64,000 nucleotides of DNA from Scilla litardierei (GCA_030789695.1 CM061140.1:169036319-169100318); one strand, 5' to 3'. Counted from the stretch's first letter, positions 23,244 to 35,114 are shown. Program-made: numbers and translations. The notes: a model not told the origin generated them from the sequence alone.

Positions 23244-25197
23244 TGTAAGGACTCTATTTTCATAAGAGCCCAACACCCAGGCCCATAGACCAGCCCAAAC
23301 TTCTTTTTATAAAAACCCAAAAAAAAACAAAACTCAATTCTCTCCACTTACCCGCTCACGTGAGACCCGACCGCTTTGTTCTTTATCCTTTTCTTCAGCG
23401 CGCGGCAAACGATCGCAGTCGACAACAACGATTAAATTCGAAACCCTAAACCTCATCACCGCCGCCTATTTTGATGAGTTTCAAATCGATAAGAACTCTT
23501 TCACATTATCTTCTCACACGTTCTCTCTTCAATTTAAACACGACATGGTTTTCGGGTTCTTCTAATGCGAAAATTGTTTCCTTCTCCAAAAATCTTCGGA
23601 TTAGTTTCTGATTCGGGTTCTGGATTTCCTTGGAGTTTTGATTTGGCATCTACGGTCACAATAGACCATATTTCCTCTAAACTCTAGTTATCTCTTTTTC
23701 ATGCCTTCAATTTGTGAACGATTTAGGGTTTCGAAGTATTTCATTGGATGTTAGTGGAGATGATGATTCACTGCTTTATGAAAGGGATTTCTTCCCTTAA
23801 GGATAAAAAGGGCATCCCATGAGCAAGGCGATAACTTATGCTGCAGCTCGTATCGTCGATTTGGGGTTTTGGGGGTTTTAGGGTTGGCCGTCGAGGGGAT
23901 TTCCCTCCTCCGTTAGTCCGTTGGCAATTGCAGTTCCTTCGTCTCTTAAGAAGTTCAGTGAACTGCTTTTTCTTTGCAGTTCCTGACAGCTGAGTTTCGC
24001 TCCTGAAATTTTCTATCAGCTGTCTGTGTTTTTAAGTGAACAATCTGCGGTGCGACTGTTCTTTTCATATAGGGTTCGGTTCAGATTTATATTGTAGCAT
24101 ATGGTACCGATTTTTGTTAGATTTAAGCGCAACAAGAGATCTCTAACTGTTCACGCTCTTAGACATTTTCGGGATTCTCCCACGAGCATGGTAGACCCTA
24201 GAACCCAATCATGAATGCCATATAGTACAAGTCTGATCCTATGTGCGTTTTAATTGTTTCAAAATGATTTAGTTTCAATTTTAATGTTCGAATGAATTGA
24301 TTACTTTAGAAATGTTTTAGAGTACATTGAATAGAGTTTCCTTCACCATAGAAATTGATGTGAAGAATTGTTATAGTTAACAGATACACTTTGTATCTTT
24401 GTATCTAGAATTGTGCAAATAAAGTCATTGTTTGTGAAATATTGTTACATTGGACCTGTTGCTATAGACATTACAGTTTTATGCATGATTCGTTATACAT
24501 AGTAGAGAAAGTAAAGAACTAGAGGAAAATTGAAATAGCTATTGAGATAGATAGAACAAACACATGGGGTTTGAGAATTCATAATTAAGGATAAAAAGAA
24601 TGGCGAAGACCACGCTCAATGACAGAATTGTAAAGACTTAACTGGGTCCTCTAATGACTCTTTGGACCAAAGAAATTTAGGGCACATGTGAGCCCTGTGG
24701 ATCCCAGGGTAGTTCTTCAGTTCACCCTTTCTCTTTACATTGTGAGTATAATAAAATGAAATGTATTAGTTAGATAGATACAGTCTAGTTCTTACTTTTA
24801 TTGGCTTGTTTAGAACTAGGGTTGCATGTAAAGTTATGATTGTAGTTTATTGTAAATATCGTCTACTTTATCCTTTTTAAATGTTTTCTCAAGAAGTGAA
24901 CTAGTGTACAACTAGGCTCCAGTGTTCGAGGAGTCAAAGTTTTCCATAAAGCTTGCTGATTTTTGAGATCAGATTAGGGAGGAGAGTGGTATTTATATTT
25001 TGTTAGCAAGTTTCCTTTATTGTTAAAAAGAAATAATATTAGTCTCTTTTAGTTATGCTTTTGTACCCTCTTGAAGGATGAATAAAATTATTTCATTTAT
25101 AAAATTTTCTGTTTAGTTCTATATTGTTTTAAATGGTAAACTACATGACCTGCACAAATAACGAAAATGTAATGGTACCCAGACATGGGGCGTTACA
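23244..25197 (+). repeat. 3' LTR of the plus-strand Tekay-like element (1954 bp)
   Basis: It follows the remnant of the purine tract and begins TGTAAGGACTC. It ends GGGGCGTTACA, the same terminal block as the LTRs ending at 37672 and 62897. A CT-rich, CTCTCTTCAATT-type leader lies near 23330-23540. ATATTGTTTTAAATGGTAAAC near the end corresponds to similar blocks at 9590 and 215. Long stretches have no ORF. Confidence 0.65.
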
Positions 25198-25605
25198 AGC
25201 CATTCCTCCACCGGTAGAGGGCCCTTCATCCCGGTGAAGCTCTTCAGGCCTAGTTCCTGAAACTGTCGAATGCATGCCTCATCTCGTGATTCCTTCAGCA
25301 GAACTTGCCTCATAATATCGGCATGTTGCTGTTGCAGACAATAAATACCATGCAACTATCTTTCGGTGTCAGTGCCCCAGTGATGGTGGTCCGATATTGT
25401 TGATGTTGTCATTGGTATAGTTGCTGACGATGTTGTTATTGTTGTTGATGGTGCCAGACCCACTTCTGTCATCGTGATTCCTCGACGTGTCCCTATTAAT
25501 AAAAGTGGAGTTGTTCCCAATAGGGCACCTGTGACGATTGTATGTCTTCGACATTCTGTGTTCCAAGGAGGGATGTCAGTTCGGTTGAGTATTTTATACA
25601 CATTT
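25198..25605 (-). pseudogene. gag N-terminus, minus strand, cut by the LTR at 25197
   Basis: On the minus strand it reads a Ser/Asn-rich leader (NNNNNIVSNYTNDNINN) and then RQFQELGLKSFTGMKGPLPV and EEWL, the conserved start of the gag domain. It stops exactly where the plus-strand LTR end lies, so the rest of gag and pol was displaced by that insertion. An in-frame stop follows the leader. The equivalent region in the 12.6-17.1 kb element reads FRALGPKKFARMEDPM. Confidence 0.7.
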
Positions 25606-25642
25606 CCTGCTTAATATATACTGTTCACGATGTGACTGCGCA

Positions 25643-25660
25643 GACCTACATGTGCCACTA
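25643..25660 (-). other. Primer binding site, minus strand
   Basis: On the minus strand it reads TAGTGGCACATGTAGGTC, one base different from the TGGTGGC motif of the other long-LTR elements. It lies between the gag leader and the LTR. Confidence 0.5.
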
Positions 25661-28105
25661 CATGCGCTCTATGTTCAGAAGCAATTACAATTTCAAATAA
25701 TATACCTGTCCAGCAAGAACCAGTGATAATAGTATAGAGATATAACATGAAATATTATAAAATTAAAATTCTCACTTATTCATCCTTCAATGAGGGTTAC
25801 AACGTCTAATGCAAAAAAGGAACTATAATATCTCGACTACAATAAACTAAAAGGAAATAAATAATAGAACTGCATAATACTCTCCTACCAAGTCCTAAGC
25901 TCAAAATTCTGTGTTCTCCACTGGAAATTTAGACTCTTCATATTGTGGTCTTTTTGTAAACATATTCGTCACCTAGTAGAGACAACCGCAATTACACCAC
26001 TACTAAGTAAAGTAAAGTAGATTAAATCTATACCAAACATTTAGTTAATTTATCATGCAGGAAGGAACAAGCATGCAACTGCAGAGCTATAAACGGAAGA
26101 GTACTAAGCTACGTACAGCCTAAAACAGGTAAAGAGATCTACTAAAGAGATATACTGGATAATAGGATATGATTTATATACTAAATGTCTACTTTAACAG
26201 TTTGTACTGTGACTTATAATGGAGAGCACGATGTGCAACATGAAGTCCTTATTGGACCACGTCAGACGACCCTGGCCCGAGTCCAAGAACAAAGAAACAA
26301 GAGATGGATTCAGGATTCGTAGGACGAGAAACAGGAAAAGAGGATCCTCCCAGATACAGGCCAAAAGCATGTCTTCAATTGCTCTTGTACTCTCTCAATT
26401 ATAAGTTTTCCACAACCCTGTGAGTTATGTGTCAAGTGTACAATTATTATAGTTTCAGTTTATGTCAAGGGTCATGTTCTGTAACAGTTTCATGTTAACG
26501 GTTCAGAAGTGTCCATGTCTCTAGCCCCTTAATGACATAGTTAAAGTGCTATGCAGGAATTCGAAGTTTAACTTGCCGCATGTCATGTGCCAGATACGAG
26601 TATCAAGTTATAAACATTTTTATCAAGATCATGCATGGCCCTTAACTAATGCAATTTAGTTAGTACATCAATAGTCCAATATTCCAATTATCCTATATAA
26701 CCTAGCCCATATTTTAGAGTCAATTTGTTTAACAGTTAATTTCAGTATTCCACATTAAAACTAATAATTTTAAGAAACAATTTAAAACCAACTATTTTAA
26801 GTAATAAGAGGAAACGGAAACAAATGACATGTAGGATCAGATTCATGTTTTGACACCCTAATAAATTGCAGTCGACCTGCCTAGAGGGGATTCCTTAAAC
26901 CAAACAAATTCGTACACATCAATAAAAATAACCAATCATAAACCCACAAAAATTATAAAACGAAAATAATAAGGTCCAGTCCATGCATAATTATTAACAT
27001 AACAAAAGCCCAAAAATCTCAGCAGAAAGCACACGAGGGTCACGACCACAACATGCCCAGAGAAAACAGATAGCCCATCTAATCAATCAGCCCAAGAACA
27101 GATCCCCAAGCCCAAAGAAAGACTGCAGAATAGACAGTGAAACCAAACAAAACAATGCCTGCAAACCCACAGAAAACCCCAACAAAACAGTGCCAGTAAA
27201 CGACGAAAAGCCCCAATAAAACCACAGCTGCGGCAAGGATCCCCTAAGCAACCCACGTCGAGCCCTCCTCCCTCAGGCGGCCAACGACAAATCCAAAATA
27301 ATTAACCGATCTAGAAAACAAACAAGAGAACACTGAATGACAACGAGGGTCGTCGGACCCTAACGAAAGTGTGCCAAAGTTCAGTCGTTAGAGGGAAGAA
27401 CACCACTTTAACAACCCATGAATCATCATCTTCAATCCCAAATCGAACCTAGCATGAAACAAATTCTAGCAAAATAAATACTAAAAATTTAGCAAGATTT
27501 GAATCTCATGTTCACCGAAGTTGTGCAAAAACTCCAAGAAAAAGCCCAGAAATCAATCGAAAATCTCCAGGAATTGATTGATTAAAGTCAGAAGAATTTA
27601 AAGAGATAACAATTTTTCGTATAAAATCAAACTCTAAGATTAACATCACTTTAAATAGAGAAGAAGAAGAAGCCCTTTAAATAGAGAAGAAGGGTAAAGA
27701 GGGAGAATCTTAATCCAATCATGAAGTGACTTATGAATCCTCGTCGAAATGGACTTCTTGTCGAAGATGTGAAGTCGTGTAGGGTTAGGGTTCCGATATG
27801 CTAAGGTTTTTGAACGGAAGACAGAGGACGGCCGAGCTGTTGTTGGGTTTCTTTTGATGGGTTCGGGTGAGAGAATGAGAGAGGAAAGATGGGTTGGGTT
27901 TTGTTTTAACTTTAACTTAGAGGTATGGTGAGCCGGCCCAAAAGGAATTAGAAGGTGAAGAAGGCTATGGGCTTAATTAAAAGAAGAAAGAAAGAAATAA
28001 GAAGGGAGTGAACAAAGAATGTAAAAGAAAGAAAGAAAAGAGAAATTTTTTAGAAAATATTAGAATAAATCCACAAAAATCTCCTAGAAAATACGGACCA
28101 TTACA
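25661..28105 (-). repeat. 5' LTR of a minus-strand Tekay-like element (about 2.45 kb)
   Basis: Its minus-strand start TGTAATGGTCC at 28105 resembles TGTAATGACC at 7027 and the TGTAACGGCC start of the solo LTR at 61655. It contains the shared conserved block with GGAGAGCACGATGTGCAAC (26219). The inner boundary near 25661 is inferred from the primer site and is less certain. AGAAGAAGAAG-rich and CCCTTTAAATAGAGAAGAAG duplications lie near 27645-27690. Confidence 0.6.
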
Positions 28106-28334
28106 ATTACAAATATCAACATTTCAAAATTGTCCAAAAATTGATGAACTTTTTATCACTTGATGCACGAGTAAAACACATCTAAATTATCTAAATCATT
28201 TGAATTTTTTCTTTGTAGATAGTCTAAACATTTTAGATAACATCAAACGAAATGGACTACCAATTTGAGCGGCTAATTTTTGAATTTGAGTGGGTTGCAT
28301 CTGCATGTCCGGTCCTCTCGAGTATAGCATAATT

Positions 28335-28399
<65 letters not shown>

Positions 28400-28676
28400 T
28401 ATCAGTATAGGATTTTCATGTGCTGAAAGTCACGTCGTAGAACATGATTGGTTGGGTGCATTTCTAAATGTTTTTTCAAAACTCCCAAAATTGCAAATAA
28501 GTCACTTTAAAATTCCACTCTTTCATTACTGTTGTTGTTGCTCCTCCGTCAACACTTTACCTCCCCCACCACCACCTCTCTACAGTTGATTAGCCAACCA
28601 CATCATCCTCTGACCTCTTCACTCTCCATCTCATCATTATCCTCCCCCGTCGATGACCTCATCATCTCCCTCCCCC
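28106..28676. other. Non-coding, includes a (TA)n tract and half of a possible TIR element
   Basis: 28337-28398 is a pure (TA)n microsatellite. 28415-28500 resembles the reverse complement of about 37815-37900 (shared reading GGTTGGGTRCATTT followed by T-rich sequence). The long LTR element at 28682-37672 may thus have landed in a small inverted-repeat element. A stretch near 28230-28330 is related to 39500-39620. I see no gene. Confidence 0.4.
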
Positions 28677-28681
28677 TAACA

Positions 28682-31262
28682 TGTAAAGGCATGCACCTGG
28701 CCCGCCCTCTCTCTCTCCCCCCTTATTTCTTTTTCGTTTCTATTTTCGGCCCGCACCAAGGCCGAAGCCCGCGGCCCGTCAACCTTTTATTACCCCCGCT
28801 CTCCTCTCCTTTCCCGCAGAACGAAAGCCCTTAGGGCTTTGGTTTTCTTCACTCGTCTCTCTCTCTTTCTCACTTCCCGCAACGAAGGCCCCGGGCCTTA
28901 GGGCTTCGTCATTTTTCGCCCTCTCTCCTCTCGATTTCGACAGCTCGACGAGCCCACGAGGCCTTCTCCCTCGTTCTCTCCCAATCGCATGCTCGCGGCA
29001 GCTCGACGAGCCCTCGAGAGCTTCGACCGAGGGTCCCTCCCTCTCTTCTCTCTCCTGCATCATGTAGGCCTCCGAGGGAAACTTTTGCCGCCGTGGGGCC
29101 CCCGATGGGGCTCTCGTGGCCATGTCACCTCGCTGTGAGCCCGACTGAGACGGGTTGCCTCTCTATTTAACCCACTCTCCCCCTCTTCTTACTGGGAGCA
29201 CTGAGAGTATCTCTTTGTTATTATTGAAGTAGTTTTCTTCTGATTTCTTCGGGTTTGAAGTTGTTTCCTTGCTGCGGATTTCTTGGATTTTTGATGTGGG
29301 CTTTGGATCTTGATTTTCTGATTCTCGGCTTCGATTCGGGTAGACTTTATCCCTTCATCTGCGTTGATTTCGATTTCTTTGCGGAAAGGATGAATTGGGG
29401 GTAGCATTAGTGTTTTATTGTCCATATTGCTATTTCGTGGGGTCGGACGCCCTCGCCTACTTGCGTGGGGTCCCGAGGTTGTCGTTTGGGCTGTTTAGGG
29501 GATTCGGTGGCTCCTCCCTCGATGTTTTGGTTCCATTGGGGCTCGGTTGCTGGTCGGGGCTCCTCTACTTGCTGTTTGGGCTTCCCTTTGCTTGCGGCCT
29601 GGTTCTTGCTTGCTGACTTGGCTTCGTGGGTTGCTGTTGTGCTCGGCTGGGTTCTTCCACTTGCTGTTTGGGTTCAATTGGGTCCTTTGCTCGCTGTTTT
29701 GAGTTTCGGTGAGGTACTACTTGGGTTGTGAGCCCCGTTCCCCAACGTTTTGGTTGTTAGCCCCTAGTTCCTTCCTAAGAACCTCGTGGACTTTGCTGTA
29801 GGTACGAGTACCCTCCACTGTGTGATGAGAAGACCCCAATCTGATCCCTCTGGCCTAGACTCTCTAGCGCCATCAAAGGGTTGACTCTTGGTCTTTCTTT
29901 ATTTAAGCAATGCTTATGTTTTTCTTTTTTCTTGGTCGTGCAAGAATTAGTTAGCGTTGCTTGTTTTATGCATCAGCTCAGTTTGGAATATCTTGCCATG
30001 AGGAACATCCATGCTACTTGTTACTTGTTAGTTTCTTTATCTTGTTGTCTCATAAGCTCGTTAGTACCGTGTTAGTTTAATATTGTTAAATTACGTAGCC
30101 TTGCGATGTTCTTATGATGGCACGTTACTATATTGGTACTGTATAACTAGTGGACTATCCTGAGACTGGTTCTTGACTTGGCAGATTACTGTATGACTAG
30201 TGGACTATCCTGAGGTTGGCTCTTGACTTGACAGGTTACTATTACCGGTACGGTAATAGATTCCCCTTGGCTATGTAGTTCAACCAATATTGAACCTCAC
30301 GACACTAATAACTAATAAAATGATTACTTTCTGCTTGACTCACCGGGTTTGGAAAAACTTATGATTTGGGAGTACATGGACGCCTGGGACCAGATCTTTA
30401 GCAACCAATCGTTTTGGTTGTTATTACCCCGAAGTTAGGAGGACTCCATCATGCAGATGGGTCCTGAGTCCGAGGGGGCAGACATGGACGGCCATATTGA
30501 TGGGTCCTGGAGCTCTACCACAGGCCACAACGCCACAGGTGTTACAAGTTTTGCAGCTTACAGTACAGTACTTTACACTTTTGGACTCTACCCAAAATCG
30601 CACTCTCGCGGTCAAGGTAGCTCCCAGATGTTTATTGTACCCCCCCTCATAAGTCACGACCTAATATTGGTTCACTTTAGTTAGTACCCTCTTTACAGTA
30701 CTTGTGCTCGTTTTCGACATGTCTCTCTTCTGTACCCTTTCTGCTATTGTCACATTGTCTTTTGTGCTTCCTTACTCTTCAGTGGCGTGGGTTTGTGGAT
30801 TAACATGTCAAGTTACTTCTCTGGGTGGTGCTATTACATCTGTGGCCGTCTTGCTTCCTTTTGTGTACACTTACCTTTCTTGTCTCTTGTTTAGATATTG
30901 TCTACTCTATTGAGCATGGTGCGCCCTTTGTTGCCCACCAGGTACGAAACACATGATCATCCAGAGGCGTCTAAGCACGAGGAGTTGGAGCTTCAGTACA
31001 GGACTTAAGAGGAGTTAGAACTTCCAGAGCAAGACCGTTTGAGCCTTGACATGGCGGCATGTACGTGTTCCATTTACTTTCAGCAGTAGTGTAGTTTTAC
31101 TGCCTTACTTGCTGTCTTTTTCTTATTTAGAACTGTTAGCTTGTCAGATTTAGAGTGTCCCCTTACTTTCTGCACTGCTCCACATTGAATTCACTGGCAC
31201 CTGCGAGACCTGCACACTCGTGTTTCAATTGTAGCGGCACCCGCCGGGAGGCGGTGCGTACA
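28682..31262 (+). repeat. 5' LTR (2581 bp)
   Basis: It begins TGTAAAGG and ends GCGTACA. A TATA-like TCTATTTAACCC near 29162 lies about 45 bp before GGGAGCACTGAGAGT, and the same pair occurs in the 3' LTR. A direct repeat of CTAGTGGACTATCCTGAG occurs twice about 55 bp apart near 30150 and 30200, also present in the 3' LTR. Short hydrophobic ORFs (29395-29731) lie in the G/T-rich U5 part and recur in all LTR copies; I do not regard them as genes. Confidence 0.88.
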
Positions 31263-31265
31263 AAG

Positions 31266-31284
31266 TGGTGGCCCATGTAGGTCC
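31266..31284 (+). other. Primer binding site, tRNA-Ile-like
   Basis: TGGTGGCCCATGTAGGTCC starts three bases after the 5' LTR. It is identical to 9694-9712. Confidence 0.65.
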
Positions 31285-31405
31285 GCGCAATCGCCTCATG
31301 AACAGTGTAGAGCAGGCAGGAAGTATGATACTCGATTGACTCAATCATGCTTCGTGGATGCAGGTGTGTATATACGCAAGAGACAGACCGTCTAGGAGAG
31401 CACTC

Positions 31406-32129
31406 ATGGCTTCGGGATCAGGATCTGGTTCCGGTAGTGTCGGATCCAACACGATGTATCAGATTTCAGACTAGGCCTTACGGGAGTTGATCCAAGCTAT
31501 ACGAGAAGGGCCCAGGCAGGATGGAGGAGTGCAGCAGTTTCGATCTCTTCGGCCGCCGGTTTTCGATGGACAAGGAGATGCTTTGGCTGCAGAAGGGTGG
31601 ATGTGTTCGATTGCCGTCATGCTGAAGGCTGCAGAGATACCTCCAGCGTTGTGGATTTGCATGGCAAAGCTACAGTTGACTATAGATGACAGACTGGTGA
31701 GCTGCTGCAGAGGACTGATTACCTCATCCGATCTCTTGGGCTACGTTCGAGAATGAGTTCAACGGCCAGTACTTCTCACCGGAGGCGCAGTTGGAGTTCG
31801 AGGCACAGTTCATGGACCTGAAGCAAGGCTCCATGACTGTAGAGCAGTACGATGCTGAGTTTTCTAAACTCAGTAGGTATGTAACTTGTTGCAAGATCGC
31901 TAACCATACATTGTGTTTGTGTTTGCTAACAATTGGTGTTTCAGGTTCGTCAAGGACATGGTGTCCACCCCTCAGGCTCGGGCCAAGAGATTTCGGCAGG
32001 GCTTGGACATCGACATCCGCGACACGCTGGTGGGACTCGGGCTGACGACGCATGCTGAGATGCTCTCCACAGCTCGAGAGTACGAGTACTTGCAGCGGAA
32101 GCGAGTGCGACGAGAGCAAGCAGGGGTCC
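31406..32129 (+). pseudogene. gag, interrupted by a nested element
   Basis: The ATG at 31406 gives MASGSGSGSGSVGSNTMYQI, then an in-frame TAG near 31474. Gag continues ALRELIQAIREGP and VFDGQGDALAAEGWM, then, after a frame change, FNGQYFSPEAQLEFEAQF and GSMTVEQYDAEFSKLS. A putative 68-nt intron (31877-31944) follows, then VKDMVSTPQARAKRFRQGLD. Gag is cut at 32129 by the LTR of the nested element; about 90 bp of gag-like sequence resumes at 34905. There is no zinc knuckle and no pol. Confidence 0.75.
31877..31944 (+). other. Putative gag intron (68 nt)
   Basis: The donor AG|GTATGT and acceptor TTTCAG|G are both good plant consensus. A branch sequence TGCTAAC sits about 17 nt before the acceptor. 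Splicing joins S-R with F-V-K-D-M-V in phase 2. It is the best preserved of the three intervals at this gag position. Confidence 0.65.
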
Positions 32130-32458
32130 TGTTAGACCCTGCGGGTCTAAAACCCGCATCTCCTTTGGGCCGGGCCCTTTGCTAGCCGCAGGCCCCCTTT
32201 CCCTTTGATTATACGGGCGTGCCCAATTAGTCTAAGAACCCTAATTTCTTCTATTTATATGGGCTAGCCGTCATTGGTATTTTTATGCTTGATATTGGAT
32301 ATTTTCTATTGAGCGTCTTTAGGTTAGATCTTAGATTAAACGAGTGCGGACGTCCTCTTCGGCATCTTGGGAGGAGAGCGCACCTCTTTTGTGCTCAAAT
32401 ATCTTGTTATTTCCATTGTTTTATCTATTAAAAATCGTATCTTTGTTAAATCCTAACA
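32130..32458 (+). repeat. 5' LTR of nested gag-only element
   Basis: It starts TGTTAGACC and ends TCCTAACA. It contains a TATA-like TTCTATTTATATGG near 32245 and the palindrome GACCCTGCGGGTC near its start. Confidence 0.9.
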
Positions 32459-32485
32459 TTTTGGTATCCGAGCACGTGACGATCC

Positions 32486-34549
32486 ATGGCGGCCACGACA
32501 AGATCGCATGGCAAAATTGAGGCTTCGGAGGCAAAGTTCACGAGCGAAATCGACGTGATCAAGAAATCGTTGGCGGCAAACGATGAATCCATAGCCAAAT
32601 TGACGGTTTCCATCAACCAATTGACAGCAAATCAAGCGATGCACGACAAACAATTCGCGCAATTGATGGCAACCCTAAATCACTTGGCGGCGAACAACAA
32701 AGGGGATGTGAACACTAATCCGACACCAAAGGCGGCACCTTTGAAGAAAGAGAAGGAAAAAGAGGAGATTTTTATCCAAAATCAACCCTATTTGGTGGAG
32801 GAATTGGACGAGAACGAAGACGAGGAGCCATGGAAGGTCGACTATTGCGAGGAGGTCCGGCGGAAGGCAGTGGAGAGCCAAAGGGGTGGCGGCGGCCCTA
32901 GCCGCCACAATTGGGAGCAAACGCACGACGACGGGCCACGGCCGAACCCCCAAAACATCCAGGGGGTTCAGCCGCTGCGGGAAAGAGGCTGGGGAGCCTT
33001 CCCCGCCTCCGGCGGCTTCCGGCAGGGGGCGCCAGGCCCTGCCGGAGGTCGCCCGGGGCCGGCGAACTCGCCAGACCCCCGGCAGGGCCCGCCGCCCCTA
33101 CCGGAGGCCTGGCGAGACCTGCAGGCCCTCCGACAAGGCCGGAGGGCCCCTACAGGGTCCCGTCAGGGGCGGGAACCCCCCTGGCAACCGCCAGGGGGGT
33201 GGGGGTCTTCCGGCGAGCCCCAAGGGGGGCGGGAACCACCTGGCAGCCGCCAGGGGGGAGGAAGTGTCCGGCGAGCCCCAAAGGGGGCGGGAAACCCCCC
33301 GACAGCCGCCAGGGGGAAGGATGTTCACGGCCAGGGCTCGGGGGGTTTATCGGGCCCCCGGGTAGCGGACAAAGGTCAGGAGGGCGGATTTCAGAGGGGA
33401 AGACCCCCGCGGACAGCTTTTGGGGGGGTTTTACGACCCTTCGGGACGGCGGCCAGTAGCGGATGACCACTTTTACGGAGATGGACACGGTGGGGACCCG
33501 TATTATAACGGCGGGGGTGGCTACGAGGCGGAGTTCGGCGATGATGCAAGTTGGGACGACTTTGAGGGCTGACGGGGAGATTACCGAGGAGACTATGGGG
33601 TTCGCGGAGGAGGTCCACCCAGACAGTACGAGACTCAGGACGAGAGGCGGCAGCACTACCGGCCACATCACCGAGAGGAGGGGATACCCGAGCAGGGGCA
33701 CTTTGGAGGAGATTGCAGAGTCCGGAAACTGAAAATGCCGATATTTTCTGGAGAGGATCCACACGCCTGGTTGTTCACAGCAGAGAGATATTTCGCGGCG
33801 CACCACATGACCGAGGCACAGAAGCCAGAGGCAGCAGCCATTTGCATGGAGGGGAGAGCTTTGGTGTGGTTCCAGTGGAAGGAGAGGAGACAGCAGATCC
33901 GGAGCTGGGGCAGCTGAAAGACTTGGTGCTGGGGAAGTTTAGAGACTCCCGTTTGGGGAACCTACACGAGCAGCTATTTGCCCTCAGGTAGGAGGGACCG
34001 GTGCGGGAGAACATCGAGAGATTTGAGACACTGACAGGGCGAGTTCATGGGGTGTCGGACGAGTCGCTGGAGGGCACCTTCTTGAAGGGGCTGCGACCTA
34101 GTCTTCAAGCTGCGGTGAGGCCATACAAGCCTCGGGGGCTTTCAGAGGTCATCGAGATGGAGCAGATGGTGGAGGACTCCCGAACTGAGGATAGGAGAGG
34201 CGGGAGCAGCTACAGTGGGCAGTTACAGCGGGGCAACACGACGGGAGCATGCGGAGCATGGGTCACTACTGAGGCCGTTCAGGCAGGCTTGAGAAAACGG
34301 GGAAGCAGAACAACCCACCACCGGCCGGGGCCATTCCGAAGGATGACCGATGCGGAAATGAGGGCGAAGAGGCAAAAAGGGCTATGTTTCAGATGCGACG
34401 AGCGTTTCACTCCAGGACACCGCTGTGTGGTTCAAAAGCTGCAAGTATTGATAGCGGAAGCGGACGAGGAAGATGACGTGGAGGACGAAAGGATCGGGGG
34501 AGGACGACTCCTACTCAGAGTAGCACCTCCAGTACTAACACCACCTTGA
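32486..34549 (+). pseudogene. Gag polyprotein of the nested element, frameshifted
   Basis: It starts MAATTRSHGKIEASEAKF, 13 bases after the primer site. An N-terminal helical region (to about residue 95) and an acidic patch (VEELDENEDEEPW) are followed by a Gly/Pro/Arg-rich tract (about 32930-33370). The gag domain proper begins KMPIFSGEDPHAWLFTAERY near 33733 and ends with a CCHC-type knuckle [14 protein letters not shown] at about 34385-34425. A stop and at least two frame changes occur (near 33570, 33915 and 33990). Gag forms the particle and binds RNA. Its residues closely match the gag of the intact element at 52.7-57.8 kb, including the knuckle (one residue different). Confidence 0.85.
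32930..33370 (+). repeat. GC-rich palindromic repeats in gag (Gly/Pro tract)
   Basis: Units of about 45-60 bp have inverted-repeat cores such as GGCAACCGCCAGGGGGG and CCCCAAGGGGGGCGGGAA. They encode PPGG, GGREPPG and similar runs. The tract is much more GC-rich than its surroundings and occupies the same gag position as 57060-57480 in the intact element. Confidence 0.75.
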
Positions 34550-34576
34550 GGACAAGGTGGTTCTTGGGGGGAGTAT

Positions 34577-34904
34577 TATTAGACCTTGCGGGTCTAAAAC
34601 AAGCATCTCCTTTGAGCCGGGCCCTTTGCTAGCCGTCGGCCCCCTTCCCTTTGATTATGCGCGCGCGTCCAATTAGTCTAAGAACCCTACTTTCTTCTAT
34701 TTATAGGGGCTAGCCGTCATTGGTATGTCTATGCTTGATATTGGATATTTTCTATTGAGCGTCTTTAGGTTAGATCTTAGATTAAACGAGTGCGGACGTC
34801 CTCTTCGGCGTCTTGGGAGGAGAGCGCACCTCTTTTGTGCTCAAATATCTTGTTATTTCCATTGTTTTATCTATTAAAAATCGTATCTTTATTAGTTCCA
34901 AACA
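34577..34904 (+). repeat. 3' LTR of nested gag-only element
   Basis: It follows a purine tract with TTGGGGGGAGTATT. It starts TATTAGACC (TG changed to TA) and ends CCAAACA, followed by GGTCC. Confidence 0.9.
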
Positions 34905-35074
34905 GGTCCCTTCCAGACGGCCACCATCACCTTAGAGGTGCCAGACTTCCACCATGGAGGCAATGGAGATGGACGCTCCCAATTTTTAGCTTGTACTATC
35001 AGTTGTTGAACTGATCTTTATTTTGTTGTAGCTGTTGTTGGATCTCTTTTGTGTTTAATATATGTTATCATGTT

Positions 35075-35114
35075 CTAAAATTCCGAGGAAGGAATTTTTG
35101 TAAGGTTGGTAGAA
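35075..35114 (+). other. Polypurine tract of the gag-only element
   Basis: CCGAGGAAGGAATTTTTGTA then AGGTTGGTAGAA directly precedes the 3' LTR. It matches the usual Tekay-type end of the internal region (GAGGACGAAATTT followed by purines). Confidence 0.6.

Larger units (their letters stand above)
19003..25197 (+). mobile_element. Tekay-like element, 3' part (gag, pol, 3' LTR)
   Basis: Plus-strand gag-pol runs from 19028 to about 23163, followed by a degenerate purine-rich tract and a 3' LTR at 23244-25197. The 5' end is missing at the junction with the minus-strand LTR. On the right the LTR end (CGTTACA at 25197) abuts a minus-strand gag, so this element inserted into that gag. It could be the continuation of the plus-strand element starting at 7027, but the two LTRs start differently (TGTAATGACC versus TGTAAGGACT) and differ in length, so I leave that open. 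Confidence 0.65.
32130..34904 (+). mobile_element. Nested gag-only chromovirus derivative (Reina-like)
   Basis: LTRs 32130-32458 and 34577-34904 (329 and 328 bp, about 93% identical by eye) flank a Met-tRNA primer site (TGGTATCCGAGC at 32462), a gag ORF and a polypurine tract ending GGGGGGAGTATT. Target duplication GGTCC lies at 32125-32129 and 34905-34909. It inserted into the gag of the 28682-37672 element. Coding stops right after the gag zinc knuckle region and goes straight to the purine tract, so all of pol has been deleted. The 2.8-kb size and gag-only content fit a TR-GAG-type non-autonomous element. The second LTR starts TA instead of TG. Confidence 0.9.

Noticed and set aside
7027..25197. 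One single large element from 7027 to 25197 with the minus-strand element nested in it
   Set aside because: The gag halves fit this idea, but the two outer LTRs start differently and differ by 0.7 kb, and no target duplication supports it. Kept only as an alternative.
33150..33806. 218-codon ORF antisense to the gag-only element
   Set aside because: Same reason: GC-rich repeats lack stops on the opposite strand.
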